Below, one piece after another: positions 40,790 to 51,181 of a DNA stretch of 64,000 bases; the first letter of the stretch is position 1; every line of letters starts with the position of its first letter. Both the position numbers and the translations under genes were made by a program. The notes beneath the pieces were generated by a model. The model was not told the DNA's origin. It made no database searches and was given only the letters and a program-made list of their open reading frames with translations. The DNA is from Immersiella caudata (lineage: Eukaryota; Ascomycota; Sordariomycetes; Sordariales; Lasiosphaeriaceae). The stretch covers positions 8,060,001 to 8,124,000 of the forward strand of contig JAULSU010000001.1 in assembly GCA_030512335.1 (NCBI GenBank), written 5' to 3'.

Positions 40790-43074
40790 GAACAACCGGA
40801 GAGCCACCGGGAAACCGCGACGAAACGTCGACTTAGAGTAAGCCCGGCCGCTGCATAGAACGCAGGCGGTCGGGAAGTCATCCGGAGAAGTATCAAGGAA
40901 GGACGCAGGTCCCTCGGGCATTATTCTCAGGTGAGTTGTTATATTAAACCCCACATGCGTCGCACAGAAGCCAAGTCCTCTCATAATTCTTGTCCATCTC
41001 TCCCATTTCAGCCTGCGAGGTTTTAACTGCCTCGCTTTCCCGCCAAGATCACTCAGTTATTCTTCCAGTTCGATTTAACGTGCATTTTCCTCTAATTGTA
41101 AACGGTTATTCCACGACGCACACACTACCATTTCCTCGCAAGATCTCCACGTCCAACACCTAGTTTATGTTCGTCCAGTGCTCCTCGCCGGCGAGGCACA
41201 CAATATCATCAGAATTGCACCCCGAAACGCAGCGCGCTAGAGCAGAGGCGTTCAGAGGGTGTACGTTCTCGATGGGTTGGCTTCCGAAGGGTGAGGGGGG
41301 TTGAGGTGGCTTTTACGATAGCGGCGAACCAGGCTTCGGAAGGGGGGAAGGGGGAACAAGAGAGCGGAGGGGATGGAGAGTAAAAAGGAGGTGTAAATGC
41401 TGGAGGGATGATTTAGATCAAGGAATAAGGCAGAATCTCGAAGCTAGCAGTTTGGACGTTTGCACAGAACCTTCTCGATAACAGTGACCCGCAATGGAGT
41501 GAAATTACAGGTATGCTAGGCGCACTGGACGACGGATTTTTGCCGGTCAAGATCAAGAGGATGGAAGAAGATCTGAGTGTCCGGTACATACTGTCTGGCG
41601 ACACAAACTGAAGACTCACAGCCCGAGCCCCCCCTAATTCATGGTGTCTTAGCACCAAGTTTGCACTAGAGAAGGAGAATACCCGCACAGTTTTGTGCCG
41701 GGGAGAGAGCTCCACACCTCGCCCCCAGTCTTCCAACTAGTCAACTGGTTGGGTACAGTACCCGGTCAAACATCCCCCTTACAGCCTGTCCACGGTGCGA
41801 GTATTCCTCAGCCTGCCACTTGGGGAGATACAGCACCTCCGCCGCCACACCCTCCGAAGAGCCCCCCTTGGAAAGGTGAGGTGCGGACCTTTATCGCGCG
41901 ATCCGGCGAGGTAGTCAGCCTCCTCGTGCTGGTCGCAACCCCAATGGGCGACAATCTTTTACGTGCTCCACCGCGATCCCCAACAAACCGACGGCCAGAC
42001 GGTCCCCACCATGTCGCCCATCCGCGCGACCAACAATGGGGTCAGCTAATACGTCCCTATAAGCGAAAAGACGGAGCAGTCCAATGCCATGTTCAGCTTC
42101 GCCAGGGTGAATCAAGACAACGGATTGCCCCTGAGGGTCGAGGCCCCGTCCAAGGTGAAGCAGAAGGTTTACACTTTCCAGCAGCCGTCTTTTGGACCTG
42201 AAAATTATCCCTAGGACGAATCCAGTATGATTGAAACCCTGAGAGTCTCACTTGATAAATTGGGAGGTCTCTGGTCCTGAGGATGGAGAGAGAGATTGTC
42301 CATTCTTCCGCCCTGATGGTGTTTGTGGTTGTACAATCTCTTTTTGGGGTGCGCCGGTCTCCATTTCGGGGTCCAATATCTTCCTATTCGTGTGGTTTAG
42401 ACCATGCTGGCGGATGGGTTCTCCTGGCCATGGGCCCACTGGCGGGTTTGGTCTCTATCGTTTGGTGGTTTGGATTCCTTTGGTTCGGCAAACAGCAACG
42501 CGGTCCTGCCGATTGAGCTTGTTCAGATGGTAGCGGAGGGATGGAAGGTCTGCCGAAGATGATGGGAGGGGCTTTGGGGCAGAATATTGAATAATATCCC
42601 CCTCCTCACTTGCTCGAGAATGGGGAGGTGATGTCACGCCAGGAATATCCCTATCGAAAAAAAAACCGACAATAGCCAAATGTTTCTCTGACCACTCGGA
42701 GTATTCCTGATTTCCAAACGCCCATCTTCATTCGTCGCAGCCGCCGTGTCGGAGCTCAATCCTACCGATGCTTCGGAAGTTCCTCTGCTGCCGGTGATAG
42801 CACCCATCTTATGCCCATCTCCCCGCATTTGTTCCCCGCGTTATGGGGGTGCAAATTACCGGAACACCACTTCAGCTCCATTTAGGTCATTGTTCGGAGA
42901 GCCTAATTCCCAACGAGGAGAATTTCGCATGTAATAGCACTATGTGTACAGGTATAATCTGAAGCTTAACACCGACTGCCGATGGGTTGGGTGGTCTAGA
43001 CCGTTGGTATTGCATGGCTCTCCTTTCGCATGGGTTCCCAAAGGTCAGGAAAGATCAGGATGAGGTTTGGGCCG

Positions 43075-43084
43075 TATTATAAAA
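43075..43084 (+). promoter_or_regulatory. TATA-like box of the AA8 gene
   Basis: TATTATAAAA, about 92 bp upstream of the ATG at 43176. Confidence 0.5.
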
Positions 43085-43175
43085 TGAGATGGGTGCCCTG
43101 CCAGCAGCAGAGACGCTTTTCTCTCGACCCCGCTACACTTCAACTCACCCAAGATCCTCGGCCCAAACATCCAAC

Positions 43176-43484
43176 ATGAAGCTCCTCACTCCAGCCCTCC
43201 TGGCACTAGCATCCATGTCCTCTCTGGTCCAATCCCAAGCCCAGAACCAGGCTCGGCCCTTGTCCTCATTCACCGATTCCAGCGCAAACATAACGTTCAA
43301 ACTCGCTATACCTGATACCACGTCGGCACCGTTTCCGCTGCTCATGTCCATCATTGCCCCGATCGGTATCAGTTGGGCTGGATTTGCGACGGGGGGCTGT
43401 ATGCTCAGGAGCCCGTTGATTGTGGCCTGGCCCAAAGCTAATGGGACGGGGTTCGTGGTTACTACGCGGTGGGCTGCGTATGTT

Positions 43485-43517
<33 letters not shown>

Positions 43518-43956
43518 TTCTCTCTCTTTCTTTCTCTCTCTCTCTTTCTCTCTCTTTCTTTCTCTCTCCCTGCTACACACACCCAACCCACTTCTACTGA
43601 ACTTCCCCTGTTATCCAACAACTACTAACCAATGGAATAGGCACTTCCACGCACCCATCCCCTACCTAAACACGACACTCTCCCTCCTCCCCTCCTCGTC
43701 CGTCAACGCCACCCACTGGAAAGCAGATTTCATCTGTTCCCAAGGCTGTAGCGACTGGTGGGGCGGAAGCATTGACCCAAACTACAACAATGCGACGTTC
43801 GGGTACGGTGCGAGCAGTCGACCTATTTCCAGCCCGGCGAATGTCACGGGCGGGATTCCGTTTCATAATGTGGTGATTGGGCATTTTGATTTTGATTTGA
43901 CCAAGGCGAAGAGGGGTGTGGGGGAGTGGGAGGGGCTTGTCAAAGGAGGTTTGTAG
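43176..43956 (+). CDS. Secreted AA8-type cytochrome b domain protein
   Basis: Two exons: 43176-43477 and 43641-43956, totalling 618 nt for 205 aa. The 163-bp intron (GTATGT, CTAACC, ATAG) is mostly a CT/TTTC microsatellite. The signal peptide is MKLLTPALLALASMSSLVQS. The mature protein matches the cytochrome domain of cellobiose dehydrogenase and related iron reductases: SSFTDSSANITFKLAIP, WAGFATGGCMLRSPLIVAW, NATHWKADFICSQGCSDWW and a final FHNVVIGHFDFDL. The family uses Met and His heme ligands; a Met in GGCMLRS and a His late in the domain are candidates. It lacks the flavin dehydrogenase domain, as stand-alone AA8 proteins do. Likely an extracellular electron carrier in oxidative polysaccharide breakdown. 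Confidence 0.85.
43488..43570. repeat. CT/TTTC microsatellite inside the AA8 intron
   Basis: Runs of (TC)n interspersed with TTTC. Long frames on either strand here are repeat artefacts. Confidence 0.9.
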
Positions 43957-44174
43957 TCTGAGGGGGTTGTTTGGTGTGAGGTGGTTGGGGGGGGGGGGGG
44001 GGGTCGATGAGGTTGGATTCTCTGTTTGTTTCCGATGTTGACAATTGCAAGCACGTTGGGGTTGGGTGTGTCCATCTGTTATTTTTTTTTTTATCTTGCC
44101 ATCCAAGAAATCGAGATTGTGTGTGGAGAAAATATCTCAAGCTTTCTACTCTCTACCAAAAAAACCAAGACTGA

Positions 44175-46355
44175 TCACCTCCCCTCGAAATACCCCACCC
44201 CCAACCCTAGCGCCTCACACTGCGCCCCCTCCACAACCCCCTGCTGCCTCCCGCCCCACTGCAACAGCCTCCACCCCGCCTCCTTTGCCTCTACCCACCT
44301 CCCCACCCTCTCCGTCTCCTCCAACGTCCCCCAATACCCCCGAGCCTGCAAATACCCCCTCTCCGGATTCGGATCCCTCTTCCTCGCAAACGCGCTCCAG
44401 TAATCCACCGCGAGCTGCATGAACCTCACATCGAGCCCATCCCTGTCTTTCAACCCGGCCCTGAGCACGTTCCCAAAGACAATCATCTTCTCTCCGGCAT
44501 GACACTTGAAATACTCTGCGTCCGGATCACCGTTGGGTCGATCACTCGTCTTGGGGGCGTCGCAGTGGGGTTTGGTGTAACCTGGTGGGTTGTAGGTGCG
44601 GTTGAACTGGAACGAGTAGACTTCTTTGAAGGCGTTATGGCGAGAGGCGGTGTAGGATGTGGCTTGTTCGAGGCAGGTGTATAGGGCGTCAGTGGCGATG
44701 CGGATGGTGGCGTTGAGGATATCTTGTGGGGAGGGGGAGGTGGGGGAGAAGAGCGGGGAGCGGAGGAAGCGGGAGAGGTCGCCTACGTTGCCGGGGAGGC
44801 GGCGGGTGAAGAGGTCGGTTAGGTTCGCGTCAATGGGGATGGGGTCGATGTCGACGCCGAGTTCGTCGCGGTTGGTGCCGGTCATGAAGGTTACGTTTGC
44901 GGTGTAGCCCGAGGTGGAGGAGTTGAGGGGGAGGGTGCGGGATGTGAGGAGGGTTCCGTCTTGGACGAGGGAGTTGGCGACGTTGTCGATGTAAATGAGC
45001 TCGGTGGCGTTGACCTGGCGCATGCAGGCAAGCTGGTTGGTGGCGTTCCAGCAGCCCATCTTGGTGAGGATGGACTTGGAAGTCCGCTCAAACTCGAAGT
45101 TGATCGAGTTGTAGTAGGAAGTGGAGCCGTGCTCGTTGGGCGACAGGCCCGTGGGGCCGGACATGCTGATGGCAGCGTAAAAAAGGCCCTGGGCTTTGGG
45201 CGAGGCAAGTAAGGCTCGCACGAGCATGGCGCCCGCGGACTCGCCAAAGATGGTCACTTTTTCGGGGTCGCCGCCAAGGTCCTTGATGTTCTTTTGCACC
45301 CAGGTGAGGGCGTTGATGAGATCGCCGAGTCCATAATTGCCGTTGTGGACGCCGTCGTCAAATGCCATCCAACCGAGCGTGCTCACACGGTAATTAGGCG
45401 TCACCGCGACAACGTCGCCCCGGGAGGCGAGGTTGGTGCCGTCGGCATTCCCGTTGTTGCTCGTCCCGCTGGTGAATCCACCGCCGTAGACGTAAAACAT
45501 GACGGGCTTCAGCGAAGGTTTGATGGCGGCCTGGCTTGAGTTCAGTGCATGTTGCGGGAGAGACGGTGTCCAGACGTTCAGGAACAGGCAGTCCTCGCCG
45601 CTTCCACTTTGCACTTCACCGACCCGCTGGAGGCAGTCGGCTTTCGAGGTCAATGCTGGAATGGGCGTGGCCCCGTTGGGCTCGAAGAGCGTCGAGTGCT
45701 CGAAGCGTGTTGGTTGTGCGGCATAGCGGATGGCGCGGAATTTCCAGACAAATGCATCGCGATAGCCGGTGTACACTTGCTTTCCGACCTGATGGTTCAC
45801 AAGATAGCTCGTGGCTGTGTTGTTGGCCTGAGACGAGACGGGGGCGCTCTGGGTGCAAAGGGCGGGGAGTTCCAGGGTGCAGTCAGCAGGCTTGGTGTTG
45901 CCTTGGATGTCCATGGCGCGGCAGTCGGCTGTGGCATTTCCGCTATTACCGGTCCAAAACAGCTGGCCAGGGGATACAGCGCCAATGAAGGACTGATACG
46001 AAAGCGAATTGTTCAATCCGTCGGTGAACTTTGCCATGTTCGAATTCCAGAGACCTTCACCCAGCGTCTCACACAAGTTGAGCGCCGCGGCGTAACTCGC
46101 TTGCCGGTGGATGAGAAGAGCGGCTGAGCCATTTTTGGGCTTGTCTACACAGCTTGTTAGCGCTGATCTTGTGGGAAGCACACCCCCATGCTCACTGTCA
46201 AGATGATTGTCGGACAAAATGGTGATCCCGCCGCCGAACGGCCCATTTCCGGGTGCGATCTGTCGACCCTCTACGCCCGGAACCCTCCCAGACAAGCTCT
46301 GGACTGGGCCCAGGAGCAATGCCCCCAGCACAACGAGTGACAACCCATGCGCCAT
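44175..46355 (-). CDS. Secreted type-B carboxylesterase with N-terminal lectin-like segment
   Basis: Intronless, 726 aa. The signal peptide is MAHGLSLVVLGALLLGPVQS. Residues about 65-170 (SYAAALNLCETLGEGLW, SPGQLFWTGN, ADCRAMDIQGN, PALCTQSAP) look like a C-type-lectin-type fold. Then comes the alpha/beta hydrolase of the carboxylesterase/cholinesterase family: EDCLFLNVWTP, the oxyanion loop YGGGFTSGTS, nucleophile elbow FGESAGA, an acidic partner in MTGTNRDELG or its neighbour, and the His in KCHAGEKMIVFG. All triad motifs are present. It hydrolyses carboxylic esters outside the cell; the substrate is unknown. Many N-glycosylation sequons are visible. It is convergent with the AA8 gene, whose end is only about 220 bp away. 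Confidence 0.93.
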   Translation of the reverse strand: MAHGLSLVVLGALLLGPVQSLSGRVPGVEGRQIAPGNGPFGGGITILSDNHLDSEHGGVLPTRSALTSCVDKPKNGSAALLIHRQASYAAALNLCETLGEGLWNSNMAKFTDGLNNSLSYQSFIGAVSPGQLFWTGNSGNATADCRAMDIQGNTKPADCTLELPALCTQSAPVSSQANNTATSYLVNHQVGKQVYTGYRDAFVWKFRAIRYAAQPTRFEHSTLFEPNGATPIPALTSKADCLQRVGEVQSGSGEDCLFLNVWTPSLPQHALNSSQAAIKPSLKPVMFYVYGGGFTSGTSNNGNADGTNLASRGDVVAVTPNYRVSTLGWMAFDDGVHNGNYGLGDLINALTWVQKNIKDLGGDPEKVTIFGESAGAMLVRALLASPKAQGLFYAAISMSGPTGLSPNEHGSTSYYNSINFEFERTSKSILTKMGCWNATNQLACMRQVNATELIYIDNVANSLVQDGTLLTSRTLPLNSSTSGYTANVTFMTGTNRDELGVDIDPIPIDANLTDLFTRRLPGNVGDLSRFLRSPLFSPTSPSPQDILNATIRIATDALYTCLEQATSYTASRHNAFKEVYSFQFNRTYNPPGYTKPHCDAPKTSDRPNGDPDAEYFKCHAGEKMIVFGNVLRAGLKDRDGLDVRFMQLAVDYWSAFARKRDPNPERGYLQARGYWGTLEETERVGRWVEAKEAGWRLLQWGGRQQGVVEGAQCEALGLGVGYFEGR

Positions 46356-46843
46356 GGTCGTTACTGTTAACCGTTTGAGACAAAAAAAAGAGGTGGTAAC
46401 GCGAAGACTTCACGGCAACGACGCGAACATATATATACATACCATTTCCGGATAATTAGACGCGGGACGGGACGTCCTGGAGTAGTTACCCAGTCTCCAG
46501 GTTCCAATCCGGTCCCTCCCTCCGCCCTTCCGCGTATGTCGACTACCTTTAGCCGTTTCCGCCGAGAGATTTTAACAGCACGCTTGGGAGCCGTGCGCAT
46601 GCCACAAAGGATAAAGCGGTTGCAATAAGGTAAACACATCCTAGGTAGTAAAATTTGCGACTGATCCGAGCGCACCAAGTCATATTTTATCCCTCCCTCT
46701 CCCCTTCAAGCAAACCTTCAACTCCTCCAGACAGACATCCCCTCTCCAACCTGCGCTTCCACATCCAACGCTCAGAGTCCACATCCAACCCTCAGAGTCC
46801 CCATTAACCCCCCCTCTCCACCCCCCAACCCCCCAAGGTTAAC
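46356..46843. promoter_or_regulatory. Promoter of the carboxylesterase, with TATATATA
   Basis: ATATATATACATA at about 46428-46440 lies about 75 bp upstream of the minus-strand ATG at 46355 and could be its TATA element. A repeated ACATCCAACSCTCAGAGTCC pair occurs at about 46761-46800. No gene seen. Confidence 0.45.
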
Positions 46844-47173
46844 CTAATACTCACAATTACACCGGCAAGTCCTCCACGACAGGACGCAGCCACCCTGGAT
46901 CCACCCCTGCATAGTCTTCCAGCCAGGACACTTTGAGTTGGCTTCGCCAATGCACTGGTTGAGGCAGCGGTTATCCTCATCCCAGTCCGTCTTGCAACCG
47001 CCCGCAGCCTGCCAATTCTTGAGCGCGAGGGTCGAGAAACCGCCGTTGTCGGCGGCCCCGCTGGTGGCTGTGCCCTGTAGGACGTCGGCGACCTCGTCTG
47101 TGCCAGTTTGTGGGGAGGGGGCGGCTGCCGCGAGGGTGATGAGGAAGTTGACGAGGAGGAACTTGGGCTGCAT
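46844..47173 (-). CDS. Small secreted protein, eight cysteines
   Basis: Single exon, 109 aa from ATG 47173. The frame is open upstream to 47284, but MQPKFLLVNFLITLAAAAPS is the evident signal peptide. The mature C-terminal part carries eight cysteines: GGCKTDWDEDNRCLNQCIGE, NSKCPGWKTMQGWIQGGCVL and WRTCRCNCEY. A TATAAAG at 47309-47316 (minus strand) lies about 140 bp upstream. No family recognised; a candidate effector or antimicrobial-type peptide by size and cysteine content. Confidence 0.82.
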   Translation of the reverse strand: MQPKFLLVNFLITLAAAAPSPQTGTDEVADVLQGTATSGAADNGGFSTLALKNWQAAGGCKTDWDEDNRCLNQCIGEANSKCPGWKTMQGWIQGGCVLSWRTCRCNCEY

Positions 47174-47852
47174 TGTGCTGGTGAGTGTTGGCTGGTTGGT
47201 GTAAGGTGTTGTTTTGGGCGGTAGATTGAGATGCTCGAGGCTGATGGAGGCTTGTTGGGTTGAATGTAGGACCTGAACTCGCATTTGATCTCAAAGTCCC
47301 CCTCAACTTTATACCTTTTTTTCCCTTAACAAAACTAGGAATACAAAGATGGGCATGTCGGAAATGCCGTTTTCATTACGATAGTCAGCGGGACAAATAA
47401 TTGCCGCGTCTTACACGCAAAGAAACCAATCGCCTTGGGCGCGCCTAGCGCTGCTGGAAATTCAAGGCTAGCTACCTACCTAGCTGACCATTTCAAAGGG
47501 GGCTACTGCTCTAGGAAGGTGCCATCCAACAACCTTGGCGTAATCCAAGGGAGTGTCTTCAATTGTGGAAGCTCTGCGGCTGAAGATATATTAGCACAAT
47601 TTGAAACACCTACCCCTCCTTGCCAATCACAGTTGAGCCTCCGCCAGGCGTGGTGAGGCGGAGCCTACGCAGTGTTACCTCGACAAGTTCAACGATGAAA
47701 CATGGAAATTCACTTACGCCTTGTCTGAGATTGGATGCGAGGTTCTGGCAGGCTCGGTGTGCAAAGGATAGGCATAATCATAGACCACTTCATTTAAACC
47801 GTTGAATAATCCCCCCGTAAAGTGTCTCCTGGGAGGTGCTTTGTGGCAGTTC
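47174..47852. other. Intergenic, no gene seen
   Basis: Leader and TATA element of the eight-cysteine gene on one side, 3' flank of the CFEM gene on the other. Short frames without features. Confidence 0.4.
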
Positions 47853-48944
47853 TCAATTTCTTGTCTCCGAACCGGGAGAAACGGGACTAACAAGACTCGG
47901 AGCTCCGGGGCCGAAGCTTCCCTCACCAGCTTCACCACGGTCCAGTGGTAGCTCTGACACAGCTGTCGCGGGGACTGAGGAAGAGACAGCCAAGGCCATG
48001 GATGAGTCTTTGACTCCCCGTTTCAGCGGTTCTGAAGGGCATGGTAGCTCAGCAATCACAGGCGGGTGTACCGGGGCCACAGCCAGATGCTCCGCTGTCT
48101 GCACGAGATCGGATTCAAGGATGGTGTCCCCAAACTCTGGGGCGTTCGAGCTCAAGTAACCATCCCCTGACTTCCCCTGGCCAGCCGGTCGACGTGTCTT
48201 GTATAACACCAAGGCTAGAGCAAGAATGGCGATCCCGATGAGGGAGCCGACTGCGATTCCAGCGGTAGCTCCTGATGACAGGCCGGATGACGATGACGAT
48301 GGTGGTGGTGCTGGCGGGGGTGATGTAGTTGATTGCGAGGAGATTGAAGTGGCCGTGCTAATTCCGGTCGGACTGTGGACAGTCGAAAATAACGATATAA
48401 GTGAGGGTGAGGAGGTAGGCTGCGTTGTAGCGGATAATGGCGTAGAAACGCTGGTGCTGGTCCCGCTAGGGGTGGTGCTGGTCCTGCTGGCAGATGCACA
48501 AGAAACGGTAGACGCTACTGTCACTCCGACGGAAAGGCATTGCTGTTATGACTGTCAGATATAGCTCACAGAGTTGATGCCTTGCAGGAGATGTACCGAA
48601 GATAGTCGAGCACCAGCAGCTTCCTGATCTATTGGCCCGCAATTGATGACTATGCAACACGATACGGCGGAAACAAACTCAGGGCTTGAACAGCGACATA
48701 GCGTATCATCCGAACCACAGGTGGTTGTGGTTCTGTTCAAGCAGGTTCGCTGGTTGATGTCAGTGCTTAGGTACGTTGTGTTCGACAGATGTACTATGGG
48801 CAAAAAAAAAAAACAAAAAAAAAGAAACCAAAAAGAAAGGGAAGGGGGAGGAGAGCGTAGGGCGCTTACTGCACATGATGGCAGTTGCTGCTGTGTTGAT
48901 GCCGCAGCATAAAACGTCAATAACAAACATCTTCCAAGTTTCAT
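47853..48944 (-). CDS. CFEM-domain single-pass membrane protein
   Basis: Three exons on the minus strand: 48944-48870, 48749-48597 and 48542-47853, totalling 918 nt for 305 aa. Both introns are phase 0 (120 bp, GTAAGC; 54 bp, GTACAT). The signal peptide is MKLGRCLLLTFYAAAST. The CFEM domain has its eight cysteines: LPSCARTCLNRTTTTCGSDD, TLCRCSSPEF, VSCCIVINCG and QCLSVGV. A Ser/Thr/Pro-rich stalk follows, then one transmembrane helix (AGIAVGSLIGIAILALALVL), a basic stop-transfer YKTRR, and a cytoplasmic tail of about 115 residues. CFEM proteins act in heme or iron uptake, adhesion or surface sensing. The tail suggests signalling rather than a GPI anchor. Confidence 0.88.
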
Positions 48945-50228
48945 GTCGATGATCACCTGGTGTGAATATGAGAAGCCGGCGGACACCAACAGTCCACAGA
49001 AGCGGTAGGGAGGTTGCGATATATACCAGAGATTGTTATTTTCGGAACTGAGCTGGCCAATGACCTGTTCAGGTCGTCAAAACCTGGTTTTCCAGTAATT
49101 TCGCAGCAAGCGTGCGGCTTAACGAATCATTTCGATTTGACGTGCAAGGGAACGATGAGGCTCCGGCCAATCCAAGGCCAGCTCGCTAAGCCGGGATTTG
49201 CTCAGGCGCGTCGCCGTCTGAGACTGGCGCATGATTGGCTACTAATCATAAAAGGGGGGTTGGCGGAAGTGCCACTGTTAAAACACCCCGTCTTTAGTGA
49301 AGGAAACTAAAAGCTGCTGCCCGCCTCAGGTGAGATATTAGGCTTCAAATCCATAGGTTTATTTCGATGTTGATTTACCCCCCGGTTTGGCGTCGGCGTG
49401 ATCGGCGACCTCGACCTCACGGTGACTAACCCCGCCGTTTTCATCGACATCCACAGCTTCCGCTCCCCCCCCCCCCTATACTTCAGACGACTCCCTAGAC
49501 ATGAGACGCAACGCCATGACCATCCGACCGTTGTACCTCAGGATGTGTATCCCCACCGCATCTGAAAGCCTAGCCCTTAACAAGCAATTGTTCCTCGTCA
49601 GCCCCTTCTGCATGGACGATTTCGGTCGATGCATCGACAGCATCGTCTTCAGCTCCTCGCACGGCGTTGATCAGTCTCGCGATGGGATGCTGGAGGGCAG
49701 GGTGCTTCGCAGCGGGGAGACTCAAGAGGTGGACTTTATGTGAGATACCATTGAGATGTCCAAGAAGCTCAAGCCGGGTCGATACAAGCTTGGATTCACC
49801 TTCCGATTTGACTTTGAGGAGGGGGGCGATGAACAGAGTCTTGTTGTGACGAAGTACAACAACGAGGGTGTGGACTGAGTTGGAGGTGGTGAAGGGATAC
49901 GATCTTCTTGTAAACCAGACTATAAGTCAATTGGAGTTATTGAGACTTGAATTTAATTTGGAAGGGGGTTGCCGAGGAAAAGTGGCTGATGAGGTTCTAG
50001 TTAACCTGAAGGACTGGCTCCGCCTAGTCAGTGGGTGGGCTGACCTCGAGTAGCCCGACTCCAAGATCGCGGTCAGTCTTGTCCAGGTCTGGTGAGGCAT
50101 TTCTCCAACAAATGACCAAGCCCCTCCCTCGGCCTTGATTCATACTTCACGGCTGCCTCTCACTCGACATCCCCGCACACCCTTAACATCAGTGACTCGA
50201 CATCACCAAATCATCAAAAACAATCACA
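48945..50228. other. Intergenic with a decayed reading frame
   Basis: At 49501-49879 a frame reads MRRNAMTIRPLYLRMCIPTA ... VLRSGETQEVDFM, TGA at 49741, then KKLKPGRYKLGFTFRFDFEE to a stop at 49876-49878. The second piece resembles the G.Y.L.F.F strand seen in the DUF7136-like remnant, but the assignment is weak. Probably a dead gene fragment. Confidence 0.35.
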
Positions 50229-50858
50229 ATGGACATCGACACCTTCAACGCCTGGGCCGCTACCTACGAACAAAGCACCGGCGGCGTAACCCGCCAAGTA
50301 GCCACCCACATCCTCATCCTCCTCCCCCTCCCCTCCCTCCTCACCCGGACCTTCACCATCCTCTGCAACGCCCCCGGCACCGGCACCGTCACCTCCGAAC
50401 CCCTCAAACTTTCCCCTCCCTTTCCCCCCCACCGCCAAAACCCACCTCGTCGACGCCTCCCCCCACATGATAACCATCGCCTCCACCGTCTTCTCCTTTC
50501 TCTCTCAACCGCCGTAATGCCTGCCGAAAGCCTTACCTTCCCCTCCAATACCTTAACCCACTCCATCACCAACATTGGCATCCTCGTCTTTTCCGACGGC
50601 GCGAAAGGCGCACGCGAGATCTACCGCACTTTGAAACCCGACGGGGTAGCGATCGTCGCGTCGTGGTCGTTTATAGGCTTTGCGAAGCCCCTGGCCGAGG
50701 CCTCACTTATCATCACACCAGAAGGGAAGGCGTTTAGTCTCCCGATTGATACCGTCTGGTTCGACACTGGGTATTTGGAGAAGATCATGTGTGAAGCGGG
50801 GTTTGGAGAAGGGGTGGAGATGCAGGAGGAAGAGTTTTTATTGGGGTGGAGAGTTTAG
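50229..50858 (+). pseudogene. SAM methyltransferase gene with two compensating frameshifts
   Basis: The ends are methyltransferase-like: MDIDTFNAWAATYEQSTGGV at the N-terminus, and SNTLTHSITNIGILVFSDGA, YRTLKPDGVAIVASWSF, FDTGYLEKIMCEAGF at the C-terminus. Between about 50424 and 50510 the open frame is nonsense (HRQNPPRRRLPP...), while the next frame over the same bases reads AKTHLVDASPHMITIASTVF, the proper post-motif I segment. So one slip in the C7 tract (50424-50430) and an opposite slip near 50500-50510 scramble about 30 residues. Motif I itself is eroded (ILCNAPGTGTV for a DNACG-type motif). Loss of function is likely unless the slips are sequencing errors. Confidence 0.7.
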
Positions 50859-51181
50859 GGTTGTTGTTTGAGGCGTTGAGGCCGGAGGTGGAGAAAGTGT
50901 TGGGGGGGGTGGACGGGGGAGGAGATGGAGGGGGTTAAGAGGGGGTTTGTGAAGAGGGCGGAAGGGGGAGAGGTTGGGTGTGAGGATGGGGCCTGCGATT
51001 GCGGTTTGCCGGAAGTGAGGTCACCGCCTTGCCGTCTTGCCGGGATTTACGCTGGCAAACAATTACCATGTCAGTCTGCTTTGTTTCTATTTCGTTTCCA
51101 TGAGAAGAGGATGCAACCACAAAGGTCATCCAGGTCAGGGGTAACAACACTCCCGCTACCTACCTACCCCTACCTACCTAC
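50859..51181. other. Convergent 3' flanks with CTAC repeats
   Basis: A (CTAC)n-rich stretch at about 51159-51186 abuts the 3' end of the amine oxidase gene. No gene seen. Confidence 0.5.

Larger units (their letters stand above)
39366..43175. other. Long gene-poor stretch (3.8 kb)
   Basis: No gene can be supported. A frame at 40484-40777 (97 aa) contains a direct repeat. Around 42000-42520 there are coding-like pieces in shifting frames with stops (for example SPIRATNNGVS, SNAMFSFARVNQDNGLPLRV and a hydrophobic stretch AGGWVLLAMGPLAGLVSIVWW), perhaps a dead gene. A TATA-like TATTATAAAA at 43075-43084 lies about 92 bp before the AA8 start. Confidence 0.4.

Noticed and set aside
41695..42201. 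168-aa plus-strand frame
   Set aside because: Frame shifts and stops in the neighbouring better-looking frame indicate debris rather than a gene.
43145..43628. Long Arg/Glu- or Ser/Leu-rich frames through the CT microsatellite
   Set aside because: They are translations of the simple repeat inside the AA8 intron.
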